This document shows positions 41,314 through 50,820 of a DNA stretch of 64,000 nucleotides, one piece after another. The first letter of the stretch is position 1. Each line of letters opens with the position of its first letter. Made by a program: the position numbers and the translations under genes. Source of the DNA: Haliclona indistincta (Eukaryota; Porifera; Demospongiae; Haplosclerida; Chalinidae); assembly GCA_964017065.1 (NCBI GenBank), contig OZ024792.1, positions 1,301,363 through 1,365,362 of the forward strand, written 5' to 3'. The notes under the pieces were generated by a model. The model was not told the DNA's origin. It ran no database searches and worked only from the letters and a program-made list of their open reading frames with translations.

Positions 41314-41362
41314 TTAAACGAAAGGTCTAGTCTACAATGCACAGTCACCGTAAAATGATGAA

Positions 41363-43159
41363 ATGGCGCTAACTTGCTACAGACATGGCTCAGAAGTCCG
41401 TTTCCACTGCGAAAGCTGTTCGGAGCACATGTGTCTTACTTGCCTCGCAAGCGGAGCCCATCATGACCACAATTATTATTCGTTGAACAAACTGTTCGAC
41501 TCAGAGCACGCTCGAATGCAGCTTGTGCTGGAGCAGATCAAGGAAACGATGCGAGTAACCACCTTAGTCACGAAAAAAATCGACGACGAAGACGTCCGTC
41601 TCGAAAGAAACACCGAACAAACCCATGGTCATGTCGAGAACACTTTTCGTTCGGTTCACAACGTGGTCGATGACAGGGAAAGAACACTGCTGGAACAGGT
41701 GGACAGCAAGCAAGCAGAGCTCGTCGGCAAGTTGAAGACGTACTATTCGGAGTTGGAAGCAGCACAAAAGAAGTGCTATCACTGGCTGGAACGTCAGCGA
41801 GATGTTATTGAACGACTCCAAAATAACGACATCTCTGCCATTAGCAAATATAACGACTGCATGGTTGGCCTAAAGCAGGCGGGGCAAGCTGTTGAGGAAC
41901 TGAATGATCGACTTGCAGAGATCCTGCAGCGACCGCCTGTCATTACTTTCACTTGCAATGAGCAACAGGCTGACGAGCTCAAAGAAGCAATCAAGAATCT
42001 CGGAGAGTTTGATAAATACACTACCACGACCTTTCAAGAACCAGAAAAGATTGCATACTATGCTGTGTACCCATCAGTTCGCTCAAATGATCACCGTCCT
42101 GTGCACTACACCACTGTTCCTACAGCTGGTAGTCAAGCATCTATTGAGGACACAGACTTAGCACATCGGCCTAAGAAACCTGAACGAGAACGATATAAAG
42201 CAATCTCTGCTAGTTGCAGGAGCCCTCCAACACAGTATCAACTCCCCGATACAACGCCGCTGCTTCCAATCATCCAGCCAGACTTAGTCATTCCACACTT
42301 TCAAATGAAAGAAAAGCAAGAAGTGTCTGCTTGTCAGCCAATAAGAACCTGCATTTATTTGGATAGCATCCTTGTCACTGATTTCGAAGGGAAATCAATA
42401 AGGTGTCTATCTCTCCAAAGTGAAAAATTAGCAAAGAAAGTAGGAAGGAACCTGGAAAAAACAGAAGGCATCACCTACTATAGCCAGAAGAATAAGTTTC
42501 TCGTAGTGGACTCCGTCACCAAGAAGCTCATCAAGGTGAAACCTGACATTGGAATAACTGATGTAGTTGACCTCCCACGCATCATTACTCCTGGAGACAT
42601 AGCCATAACCACTGGACCTAACCCGACCATCTTCATCACTGACACACAGTCCATATGTGTTTTCAAGTACAGCACAAAAGGAGCTTATCAAGGAAAAATT
42701 CAGTTACACGAATCTGGAGCAAAGCGTCCAGTTGGCATAGCCTACATGGATGGGTTTCTCTACATTGCTGATATCGAATGCCATTGCATCTTGAAATTCG
42801 ATACTGAAGGTGTATTTTCTGAAAAATTTGGAACTCGTGGTCTCGCTCCAGGTTGCCTCAATCAGCCATACGGTATCACTGCTCTTCCTGAAGAAAAACT
42901 TGCTATTACAGAGTCGGGTAATCATCGTGTCTCAGTGTTCAATAGTGAGGGACAGTTTGTCCAGTGCTTTGGAGGGAAAGGAAGAGACCATGGAATGTTC
43001 AACACGCCCAAAGGAATATCAGCTGACTCATCTCGACTGGTAGTGGTCGACTACGGTAACAAGCGTGTTCAAGTATTCTCACTGCATACTATAATGGCTG
43101 AGCCTGACGATGTAGATGGTCATGATCACAACTTAGAATTGTATGAAGCATGCAACTAA
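41363..43159 (+). CDS. RING-less B-box / coiled-coil / NHL protein (pair 5)
   Basis: A single exon encodes 598 aa. It has a B-box (CYRH ... CESC ... CLTC ... HHDH) and a coiled coil with KIDDEDVRLERNTEQTHGHVEN. The linker (~240-330) has HYTTVP and QYQLP. NHL repeats run from ~345. The block 42725-43085 is nearly identical in DNA to the pair-2 gene (FLYIADIECHC, EKFGTRGLAPGCLNQPYGITALPE), while upstream repeats differ. The C-terminus is LELYEACN. It is the last NHL gene of the array and is tail-to-tail with the full-length PIGN-like gene, only 72 bp apart. Confidence 0.93.
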   Translation: MALTCYRHGSEVRFHCESCSEHMCLTCLASGAHHDHNYYSLNKLFDSEHARMQLVLEQIKETMRVTTLVTKKIDDEDVRLERNTEQTHGHVENTFRSVHNVVDDRERTLLEQVDSKQAELVGKLKTYYSELEAAQKKCYHWLERQRDVIERLQNNDISAISKYNDCMVGLKQAGQAVEELNDRLAEILQRPPVITFTCNEQQADELKEAIKNLGEFDKYTTTTFQEPEKIAYYAVYPSVRSNDHRPVHYTTVPTAGSQASIEDTDLAHRPKKPERERYKAISASCRSPPTQYQLPDTTPLLPIIQPDLVIPHFQMKEKQEVSACQPIRTCIYLDSILVTDFEGKSIRCLSLQSEKLAKKVGRNLEKTEGITYYSQKNKFLVVDSVTKKLIKVKPDIGITDVVDLPRIITPGDIAITTGPNPTIFITDTQSICVFKYSTKGAYQGKIQLHESGAKRPVGIAYMDGFLYIADIECHCILKFDTEGVFSEKFGTRGLAPGCLNQPYGITALPEEKLAITESGNHRVSVFNSEGQFVQCFGGKGRDHGMFNTPKGISADSSRLVVVDYGNKRVQVFSLHTIMAEPDDVDGHDHNLELYEACN

Positions 43160-43231
43160 CAATGAGTGAAAATTTGCTGTACGTTTTTACATTTTTATGC
43201 TGTAATGATAATTAATAATGAAAAATAAATT

Positions 43232-45901
43232 CTAAAGGGAGTGCTCTTCAAGTTTTCTAGGCACAACTGATCTACCAGTTAATAAGCAGCTGATGATAAA
43301 CAGTAAACAGCTCCATAGCAACACACCTACTGCACACACATACATGCTGAGTTGAGTCACTGTTTCTTGCCACTCGCCTTGATCACTAATCAGTGTGTAG
43401 AGAGTGAGTCCAATGATATCCAGTACAGCAAGATACAACAATGCTGAGGTCTTGTAGGACTGGTCGAGTATACAGAGGATGATGTTGTACACACAAATCA
43501 CTGCCATAAGAGGAAGGCTAGCCAGGATAATTCCACCAGTCAGCCAGTTGTTGTCGTCTGGTAGAGAAAAGCACTGAGACTGGAAATAAGTTAAGAAGGA
43601 GTAGCCTCCGACCAAGACCAAGAATCCAATTCTTCGCATTTCATCAGACAGCAAGCCAGTCTTGACAACTCTATCCTCTCCTGGTACTAAAGTTGCCACT
43701 GTGGTCTTTTTGACACACAGAATGCCATGCCAGGCAGATACTACTTTTTGGTCATCAGTCACCAGCTCTTCTATTCTCAGCCAAGAGAAAAGAGTAACAG
43801 CAAGTACAGAGAAAGATAACAGGTCATAGCTTGAGCCAAACGCAGATAATAGTGTTCCCAAGCTCAGAAAAACATGTAATAAGCGTCCAACAATGCTGCA
43901 CGAACCAATCATTACTGGAAGAACACTGAGCATAATGACACACCACCATGGGATAGCAATGTGCTGTGAGCACTCTTGAGTCGTCAATCGAGGGTTCATC
44001 CAACCACAGAAGCATAACAAGACGACTTGAAAGACGAAGAGAAAGAAGCCATTACAATAAGGAGCTAGTGATGACCTAGGAGTAGTTATCAAGTGCCTGG
44101 ATTGAGGATTACTAAACAGAACCAGGCATATAGCTGCTATTAAGAGCAAGCTGATGAGAGCAACGATGGTATTATATGTCTCAGGTAAGAGCGGGATTAC
44201 AGCTAGGCAGATGCAGCTGGTAGTCCAGGAAAGACACAGTCTCCATTCAGGTTTTTGAATAGCAACATACGGCAATAGTGAGATTATTAGCAGAGCTCCA
44301 CTGAGCATCCATGGAAAGTAACTATTTAGAGCGACAAGCATAGCACAGCTAACCAAGAAGACAATACTGCACAGACTCTTGAGAAGATGTGGAGGGTCTT
44401 GAGCTGCTGTATTCAAAGAACAGAAAAAGATAGTTTTGTGAGCGAACACATAGTCCCAACACACGACAGGGAAACACGCAAACACATAGTGCAGAAGAGG
44501 AGCTCTCTGATACAGCTGCAAGAGGCAGACCACACAGCACAGGAGAATACCAGAAGGAGACACAAAGAGAGCGTGATGGGTAGGCTTGTGTCCATGATGG
44601 GAGACATTTTGAATCAGTATAGCGACAGTACACATGATCCAACCTACGAACCCAATGAGGAGAAGCAGCTTCAGAGATGTTTGATGGTAAGATTGGTAGT
44701 ACGATAGAGCTTGTTTGCACTGAGCAACAAGCTGCTTTGAGAAGTGAATACCCTCCTGTAGCTTCCTTTGCTTGATCATTTCATCAATAGCTTCAGTTTG
44801 AGCTGATCTAGCGAGTTCTGGAAATGGTCGAAAAAGGAACGGTAGCGAGTGACTTTTTATCCAATCTTCTTTAGCTCTAGCTAGTTCAAGCAACTGTCTG
44901 GCATTAGCAAACAAGCTACTAGCATCAAATGCTTTATTGTAGTGAATATAACCAGCTGGTAGTACTCCCTCTGAGTCCACAGGAACATGCACACCGATAA
45001 TGGTAGCCATTAGTGCAGCCGAGTCTTCTTGCTGAATGTCAAGCCTTTCGTGCTTTGCCAGCTGCCACTTGTCAGCAAGACCATCGTCATAATGTCGATC
45101 AGCTTTCTGTGAAGAGCGAGCCTTCTTTATCCCAGCACCCCAGCTAATAAAGGGAAGCTGCACAGTCTGACGAGCTTGCAGATGTAAAGTACTTGAAGAC
45201 AGTTCATCATCGATAGCAGAAGTAAATATAAAAGATGTGCCTTTGTCATCATAAAAAGTATTAACATGGTTTGTTATCTTTTCCACAGCAGAATCTACCA
45301 TTTGTAAAGATTCTTGAGAGCTTGCTGGGAATTCAATGAGAAAGATCTGCTTCTCCCTAGATGTTATTAACTGAACTTGCGTAGTATTGTTTAAATCAAA
45401 GAAGCTCTCCACACTGCTAACAATCTGAGACACAGTTGTACCAGACTCTATCTTATGAGCTGAACGAAGATGAATTGCTGCACTGTGTGGTTGCTGTGCT
45501 ACACTCCAGTACCAGGTGTCAACACTAGCAGCAAACAGCGAGTCATACTGCCCTGTACGTCTCCATAAGCCTCCTCGTTCGTTAGGCACCCCAGTATACA
45601 GCGTTTGATAGTCACCAATACCATGAGACACGCCCCATCTGCCTCCCTTAGTAGCCACTCCCCTCAGAAACGGTGCGTGAGAGACTCCGTCTTCTGTCAC
45701 TGAAAACACACTATCTGCAACAGCACCATCTGCAACAAACACAACGAGACGTTTTGCTGGAGGCTGCAGAGGGTAGAACTGAGGTGTTTTAGCTCCATCT
45801 TCGCATGGGATAGTGTACAGGTCGATTAAGGAGATTAGCATAATGGCGTGCACCAATATGGCGGCAGAGACAAACCCCATCACTCCTTTCTTGACTGCCA
45901 T
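43232..45901 (-). CDS. PIGN-like protein, predicted catalytically dead GPI ethanolamine-phosphate transferase 1
   Basis: An intronless ORF of 889 codons runs from an ATG in good context (AACAATGGCA). The N-terminal membrane segment, TPQFYPLQPPAKRLVVFVADG and APFLRG, then FISWGAGIKKA, RLDIQQEDSAALMATIIGVHVP and GFVGWI, with many C-terminal helices, follow PIGN/Mcd4, the ER enzyme that adds ethanolamine phosphate to the first mannose of GPI anchors. The catalytic elements of the alkaline-phosphatase-like domain are gone. The nucleophile loop (PTESRPG region) is deleted between WGVSHG and YQTLYTG, the metal-binding D-x-x-GH-x3-P segment is absent before the helix FPASSQESLQMVDSAV, and the D-H-G motif reads SAIDDEL. 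The frame is intact, so a non-catalytic role is possible. It is head-to-head with CCDC91 (210 bp). Confidence 0.85.
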   Translation of the reverse strand: MAVKKGVMGFVSAAILVHAIMLISLIDLYTIPCEDGAKTPQFYPLQPPAKRLVVFVADGAVADSVFSVTEDGVSHAPFLRGVATKGGRWGVSHGIGDYQTLYTGVPNERGGLWRRTGQYDSLFAASVDTWYWSVAQQPHSAAIHLRSAHKIESGTTVSQIVSSVESFFDLNNTTQVQLITSREKQIFLIEFPASSQESLQMVDSAVEKITNHVNTFYDDKGTSFIFTSAIDDELSSSTLHLQARQTVQLPFISWGAGIKKARSSQKADRHYDDGLADKWQLAKHERLDIQQEDSAALMATIIGVHVPVDSEGVLPAGYIHYNKAFDASSLFANARQLLELARAKEDWIKSHSLPFLFRPFPELARSAQTEAIDEMIKQRKLQEGIHFSKQLVAQCKQALSYYQSYHQTSLKLLLLIGFVGWIMCTVAILIQNVSHHGHKPTHHALFVSPSGILLCCVVCLLQLYQRAPLLHYVFACFPVVCWDYVFAHKTIFFCSLNTAAQDPPHLLKSLCSIVFLVSCAMLVALNSYFPWMLSGALLIISLLPYVAIQKPEWRLCLSWTTSCICLAVIPLLPETYNTIVALISLLLIAAICLVLFSNPQSRHLITTPRSSLAPYCNGFFLFVFQVVLLCFCGWMNPRLTTQECSQHIAIPWWCVIMLSVLPVMIGSCSIVGRLLHVFLSLGTLLSAFGSSYDLLSFSVLAVTLFSWLRIEELVTDDQKVVSAWHGILCVKKTTVATLVPGEDRVVKTGLLSDEMRRIGFLVLVGGYSFLTYFQSQCFSLPDDNNWLTGGIILASLPLMAVICVYNIILCILDQSYKTSALLYLAVLDIIGLTLYTLISDQGEWQETVTQLSMYVCAVGVLLWSCLLFIISCLLTGRSVVPRKLEEHSL

Positions 45902-46111
45902 TGTTGAGACAAGAGCGATGAAAGAGAGCCGCACAACAGCCGAGATAATCAGCACGTGGATGGCAGTATGACGTCATAACAAACCACGCCCTTCTTTATT
46001 CAACCAGACCGTAAAAAGCAAAAAGTTCATCAGCCAAGTTTTCAACGTACGGCCCTCAAGTGTCACCAGTTTGCGCCAAATCGGAGAGGAAGTCACCACT
46101 AGTTTGTCATC
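45902..46111. promoter_or_regulatory. Bidirectional promoter PIGN-like / CCDC91
   Basis: 210 bp separate the divergent start codons. GACGTCA at 45971-45977 is CRE-like. No TATA box is evident. Shared regulation is inferred from spacing. Confidence 0.5.
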
Positions 46112-48734
46112 ATGTCTGATTGGGCTAACTTTGGCGGCGGTGAGCAGCAGGAAAGTGGTGGTAAGGTGAGCGGCCCACCCCACACATTTACACCCGCCCT
46201 CTGTGTCATATTATACCTGGCTACCCTCTCCTCTAGGAAGGAGATTGGGCTAGTTTCGGGGCATTTGAAGTAAGTAGCACGCACACACAATGTGTCCCTC
46301 TACCTCTCCTCATTACTTGCACTCCTCATTACCACAGAAATCTTCCCAACCAAGTGGAGCTTCTCCAGCAGCTGCTGCCGGGCAGCCTAGCAAGCCATGG
46401 GCACCTGCTGCTCCTACCACACCAACTGGTATGTGTGCCCTAACTTTAGTAGTGTTGGATCATGTGAATTGAATGAACCGCGATGATCAGGCAAATTCTA
46501 ACTTGCATGCTTCACTTTGTTTTGTTCTTTTCACATGACTCCAAGTATTTGTAAATATATAGTGAAGCACCACAATATCTTCCTCCCTCTCTTAGGTGCT
46601 AAGCGAGCTCCCTCGATGCGTGAGCGACCTACTCCGGGTGGGTCTACTCCGCCCATGGCTAGTGCTAATCCTCAGGCAGCAGGGGCGGCATCATTCAACC
46701 CTCAACAAGCTCACCAGCTGCAGCAGTACCGCCAGCGACTCCAGCAGATGCACCAGCAGCTTACAGCTGGTCAACAACAGCTCAAGGAGCTACAGAAGGC
46801 TCCAGATCAAAACCAACAGAAGGTAACGCATAGCTAGACCAGTCACTGCATGAGTGCTAGCTAACATAGCTAGACCAGTCACTGCATGAGTGCTATCTAA
46901 CATAGCTAGACCAGTCACTGCATGAGTGCTAGCTAACATAGCTAGACCAGTCACTGTATGAGTGCTAGCTAACATAGCTAGACCAGTCACTGCATGAGTG
47001 CTAGCTAACATAGCTAGACCAGTCACTGCATGAGTGCTAGCTAACATAGCTAGACCAGTCACTGCATGAGTGCTAGCTAACATAGCTAGACCAGTCACTG
47101 CACGGGTGCTAGCTAACATAGCTAGACCAGTCACTGCATGAGTGCTAGCTAACATAGCTAGACCAGTCACTGCATGAGTGCTAGCTAACAATGCATGATT
47201 TGGACAACAAAAGCTATTATACGAAACAATTTACAAAACCATGAATGGTTCAACCAAATTTGTGGGTGAGTGAGCATACATGTACATATCTACTCAAATG
47301 TTTTGAGTGTTGAAAGATTTGATAGCCATATCTACACACTAACGTACTCTCACTACTCTTCTGTCACTTCACTGTGTTCTTAAGTCACGTGTCTTCTTCC
47401 TTCTAGATTGCTACTCTCACTCAGCAGCTCCAAACAGGTGTTGTCCAGTATCAGAAGATGCACCAGATTGCTTCACAGCTACAGCAGCAGCTTCTGGTAC
47501 AGCAGCAAGCACAGCCACCTAGTGTGAGTATAATGTCTCTATTCTTCTCTCTCCCCCTCTCCCTCCCCTCTCTCTCTCCTTCTCCCCCCCCCTCTCTCTC
47601 TCCTTCTCTCCCCTCTCTCTCTCCCTCCTCTCTCTACTTCTCCCCCCTCTCTCTCCCCTCTCTCTCTCTCCCTCCTCTCTCTCTCTCCCTCCCTCTCTCT
47701 CAGTCTCTCTCCCTCCCCATCTCCCTCCCCCTCTCCCTCCCTCCCTCTCCTCTCACTCCCTCCCCCCTCTCCCTCCCCATCTCCCTCTCCCTCCCTCCCT
47801 CTCCTCTCACTCCCTCTCTCCTCGCTCTCCTCTCACTCCCTCTCCTCTCTCCCTTCTTTAACTATTACATGTATAGAGTAATTGGTGGTTGTACTGTAAT
47901 TTTGATGTTTTCTTACCTCTCTCCAGACCACTCCTCCTAGTGATTCTCCTGCTCAGCCTCCAAGGGAGAGACTACCATCAACAGGCAGCCAGAAGTCAGT
48001 CAGCTCTGCTGGTGATGGAGCTCCACCTAAACCAACATCGGAAGACATGTTCGCCGCCTTCGAAGATTCCTCCTCGGCCCCACCCCCTCAGCCCAAGGTG
48101 AGTCAGGGACATGCAATGATGCTTATTAGTGTGTTGACATCAGGAAGAGCCTGCTAAACCACCACCACCAGCACCAGCAGCAGCACCAGCCAGCGACCCT
48201 TTTGCAGCTTTCGAAACAACACAAGAACAGCCACTTCAGGTATGTGAACCCATCACACGCTATACCATTTGTTAGTATGTTAGCAATGTTGTGTACACAA
48301 AAACAGTATTGCACTAAGGGGGGCGCTGCCTCCCTCTGAAACTAGTTTTGCCCCTCGTGTACATCGCTCGCATCCCCATTTTTTACGCTTTCTCCTGATT
48401 AGTAGTATTACTGTTTAAGTATTAATTAATATCTGTTATTTGTGGTATTATTTTTTGTGGTAAATTCAACTATTTTTGCAATAAAAGTGATGTGAAAAAA
48501 CCGTAATATCTGATTTTGATTTTGTTGACTGGTAATGTAAAATAAAGGCACAGGATTTCTACAAATTATACAGTAGTGTAATCCAAATATTTTTTGTCTT
48601 TTGTCTAAATGAGTGGTTATAGTCAGAATGCAGCTGATGCCTGTTGATGTGTTTATAGGCTCAACAGCAGCTGCAACCAGAGGTCAGTATGATGCCTACT
48701 ACTAGTGACCCTCCTTTACAACCAGTGAGGGCAC

Positions 48735-48769
<35 letters not shown>

Positions 48770-49620
48770 TATTGCTCTGCTGACTAGTCAACTTTGACTC
48801 AATGTCAAAATTTCAAGTGTTAATATTCTCGCACTGATCTCTTCATGTCCTCCAGGCACCAGTTAGTTCAGGCACTGTCTCTCCTGATGTGAGCAGTGCA
48901 CAGGTCAAGCAACTAACAGAGGAGGCCGCTCAGCTCACCTCTCGAGTGTCAGCCTCAGAGCAGAAGCTGACACTAGCAGAGGAGGAGAAGAGAAGGATTC
49001 AACAGGTTACAACAACCATTACTACACCATCTTACTCTCTGCCCTTCTCTCAGGACCATGATCGCCTAGTGAGAGCTAGAGAGGACCTGGAGAAACAACT
49101 GGAGGAGCAGAAGATGGCCGTCGAGCAGCAGCAACAGCGCTACCAGGAGATGGAGGGACGCCATAAGACAGAACTAGAGCAGATACGACAGGCAGGACAC
49201 GACTCACTGGCTATCATAGTAGAAGAGTATAAGGTTAGTCAATATAAGGTGAAAGTACAGAAAATGTGGTGTTGAGCATTGTTGGTTTAGTCTTGTAAAC
49301 ACAATTACTGCCAGTTTGTGAAAACCCTTTTTCAGTATCCACACTCACCCACTCAACTGCTTACTCACTTACTCACTCCTGATCGCTCTCTCTCTCTCTT
49401 TTCTCTCCCTCTCTCCCTCTCTCTCTCCCTCTCTCCATCCATCCATCCCTCCCACCCTCTCTCTCTCTCTCCCTGTCTCTCCCTCCCTCCCTCCCTCCCT
49501 CCCTCCCTCCCTCCCTCCCTCCCTCCCTCCCTCCCTCCCTCCCTCCCTCCCTCCCTCCCTCCCTCCCTCCCTCCCTCCCTCCCTCCCTCCCTCCCTCCCT
49601 CCCTCCCTCCCTCCCTCCCT

Positions 49621-49670
<50 letters not shown>

Positions 49671-50820
49671 TATATATATATATATATATATATCTCTCTC
49701 TCTCTCTGTCTCTATCTCTCTCGTTGGGTCTCTAGGAGCGCTCCAAAGTGGTGGTACAGCAGGAAAGAGAAGCCAGTGAGAAGCAACTACAGGAAGCCAT
49801 TAGCAAGGAGACAGAGCGATGTGAAAAGATGCTGCAGGATCAGCACGATCGCCTCATGAAGGTACTGGAGGAAGAGAGGACAGCAAACGAGCAGAGAATG
49901 GAGGGAGCTGTGAGCAAAGCTACAGAGGAGCACAAGAGACAGCTGGAGGAGGCAATGACTCAAGCTGAAGCACGGTACCAGGAGAAACTACAAGAGGCTC
50001 TGAAGGTAAGGAGGAACAAATCACACAGCATGTTTCTATAGAACATTGAAATATCCAGTAGAAATGTGCACTTGTGTGACAATTTACTGTTATTAACATT
50101 ATGGTTGTCTGCTCATTGTTTAGAACGAGCGGGAGGCATCAGCAGCTGCAATCGAACGTGCCTGTGAAGAGGAGAGAAAGAGGTCGCTTGAAGTTGTCGA
50201 CCAGATAAAGGTAACAAATTAACAATACCAATTGTTAGTACATGTACTTGTGACTGGCTTGAAATGTTGTTTAGAAATCTCACGAGGAAGAGTTTGAGAG
50301 AGGTAGAGAGTCCTCTAAAGAAGCGATGACAACAGCGTTGGAGCAGGAGAGACAGAGCTCTAAGGTGAGTGGTTGTGGTTTGATGACATCATAGTGATGC
50401 AATGGTGTAGGATCTACTGGCTGAGGCACTGTCCGAGGAAAGACAGAGAAGTGAGGCCGCCATCGAGAGAGCTGTGGAGGGCGCCAGCAAGAGAACACAA
50501 GAGAAGATGGAAGACCTTGCCAAGGTACCAGCAGCGTTTGTCAAGCAGCACTAGTTGGGGTTGTGTGAGTAGGACAGACCGATCCAATAGACGACAATTT
50601 GAAAGCAAGTAGTGGGTGTAATGATTTGAAATTGTGTCACATTTTGTTAGCTTTCTGTTTATTGTTCAACTATTTTTACTTTTAAGATGTAACTTATATT
50701 CTTCTCGTGTCACAGATGAAAGAAGCAACACAGCAACGTGCACTAGCAAGTCTTGATCTGTTCCTCGAGAGCGCCAGAACTCAACTACAAACACTCCTTT
50801 CTTCACCCTCTACTGATTAA
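46112..50820 (+). CDS. CCDC91: CCDC91/p56-like GGA-binding coiled-coil protein
   Basis: CCDC91 (p56) is an accessory protein of GGA adaptors in trans-Golgi clathrin traffic. Sixteen exons fit in phase: 46112-46165, 46237-46269, 46338-46428, 46596-46822, 47407-47523, 47927-48097, 48144-48239, 48659-48724, 48856-49005, 49054-49233, 49736-50005, 50124-50210, 50275-50364, 50411-50524 and 50716-50820, with the 48659 exon perhaps ending at 48682 instead. The total is ~616 aa. The N-terminus has aromatic adaptor-ear-type motifs (DWANFGGGE, DWASFGAFE), with further DMFAAFEDS and DPFAAFETT repeats inside a Pro/Gln-rich region. The C-terminal half is a long coiled coil with the family phrase HKTELEQIRQAGHDSLAIIVEEYK and ends in QRALASLDLFLESARTQLQTLL. 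The list gives 15 resolved exons; none is missing in phase. Confidence 0.92.
46829..47190. repeat. 36-bp minisatellite, ~10 copies, in CCDC91 intron 4
   Basis: The unit ATAGCTAGACCAGTCACTGC + ATGAGTGCTAGCTAAC is 36 bp with very few differences among ten copies. Because 36 is a multiple of 3, the minus strand shows a spurious 133-codon ORF repeating 12 residues. Near-identity indicates recent expansion. Confidence 0.95.
47541..47860. repeat. CT/CCCT-rich tract in CCDC91 intron 5
   Basis: About 320 bp of almost pure pyrimidine on the plus strand lie upstream of the 47927 exon. The ORF across it is low-complexity (Ser/Leu/Pro) and not a gene. Confidence 0.9.
48300..48658. other. CCDC91 intron without further features
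   Basis: AT-rich intron sequence between the exons at 48144-48239 and 48659. No gene or repeat is recognised. Confidence 0.5.
48736..48767. repeat. (CA)n microsatellite
   Basis: About sixteen CA units lie in a CCDC91 intron. Confidence 0.9.
49385..49728. repeat. (CCCT)n-(CT)n-(TA)n compound microsatellite before a splice acceptor
   Basis: Roughly 40 CCCT units, then CT and TA runs, end seven bases before the CTAG acceptor of the 49736 exon of CCDC91. The 153-codon ORF over it is an artefact. Confidence 0.95.

Larger units (their letters stand above)
39429..41362. promoter_or_regulatory. Expanded intergenic/promoter region of pair 5
   Basis: The other complete pairs have 187-393 bp between start codons; here there are 1934 bp. 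The excess is explained by an inverted-repeat element (39679-39834), a tRNA-like SINE head (39882-39950), a foldback element (39995-40637) and a TTAA-flanked MITE (40655-41313). The CpG-rich part at 39475-39560 probably keeps the adaptor's core promoter. Confidence 0.6.

Noticed and set aside
43232..45955. Start of the PIGN-like protein at 45955 and annotation as an active ethanolamine-phosphate transferase
   Set aside because: The codon at 45955 is CTG. The first ATG in good context is at 45901. The catalytic and metal-binding motifs are missing, so activity is not claimed.
46829..47190. CRISPR-like array of ~36-bp repeats
   Set aside because: The repeats are directly adjacent with no unique spacers and lie in an animal intron, so this is a minisatellite.
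46790..47191. 133-codon minus-strand ORF of 12-residue repeats
   Set aside because: Created by the 36-bp intronic minisatellite, whose period is a multiple of three.
47458..47940. 160-codon ORF in CCDC91
   Set aside because: It runs from a real exon (ending at 47523) into a pyrimidine-rich intron; only the first part is coding.
49318..49779. 153-codon Pro/Ser ORF
   Set aside because: It translates the CCCT microsatellite; the real exon starts at 49736 in a different frame context.
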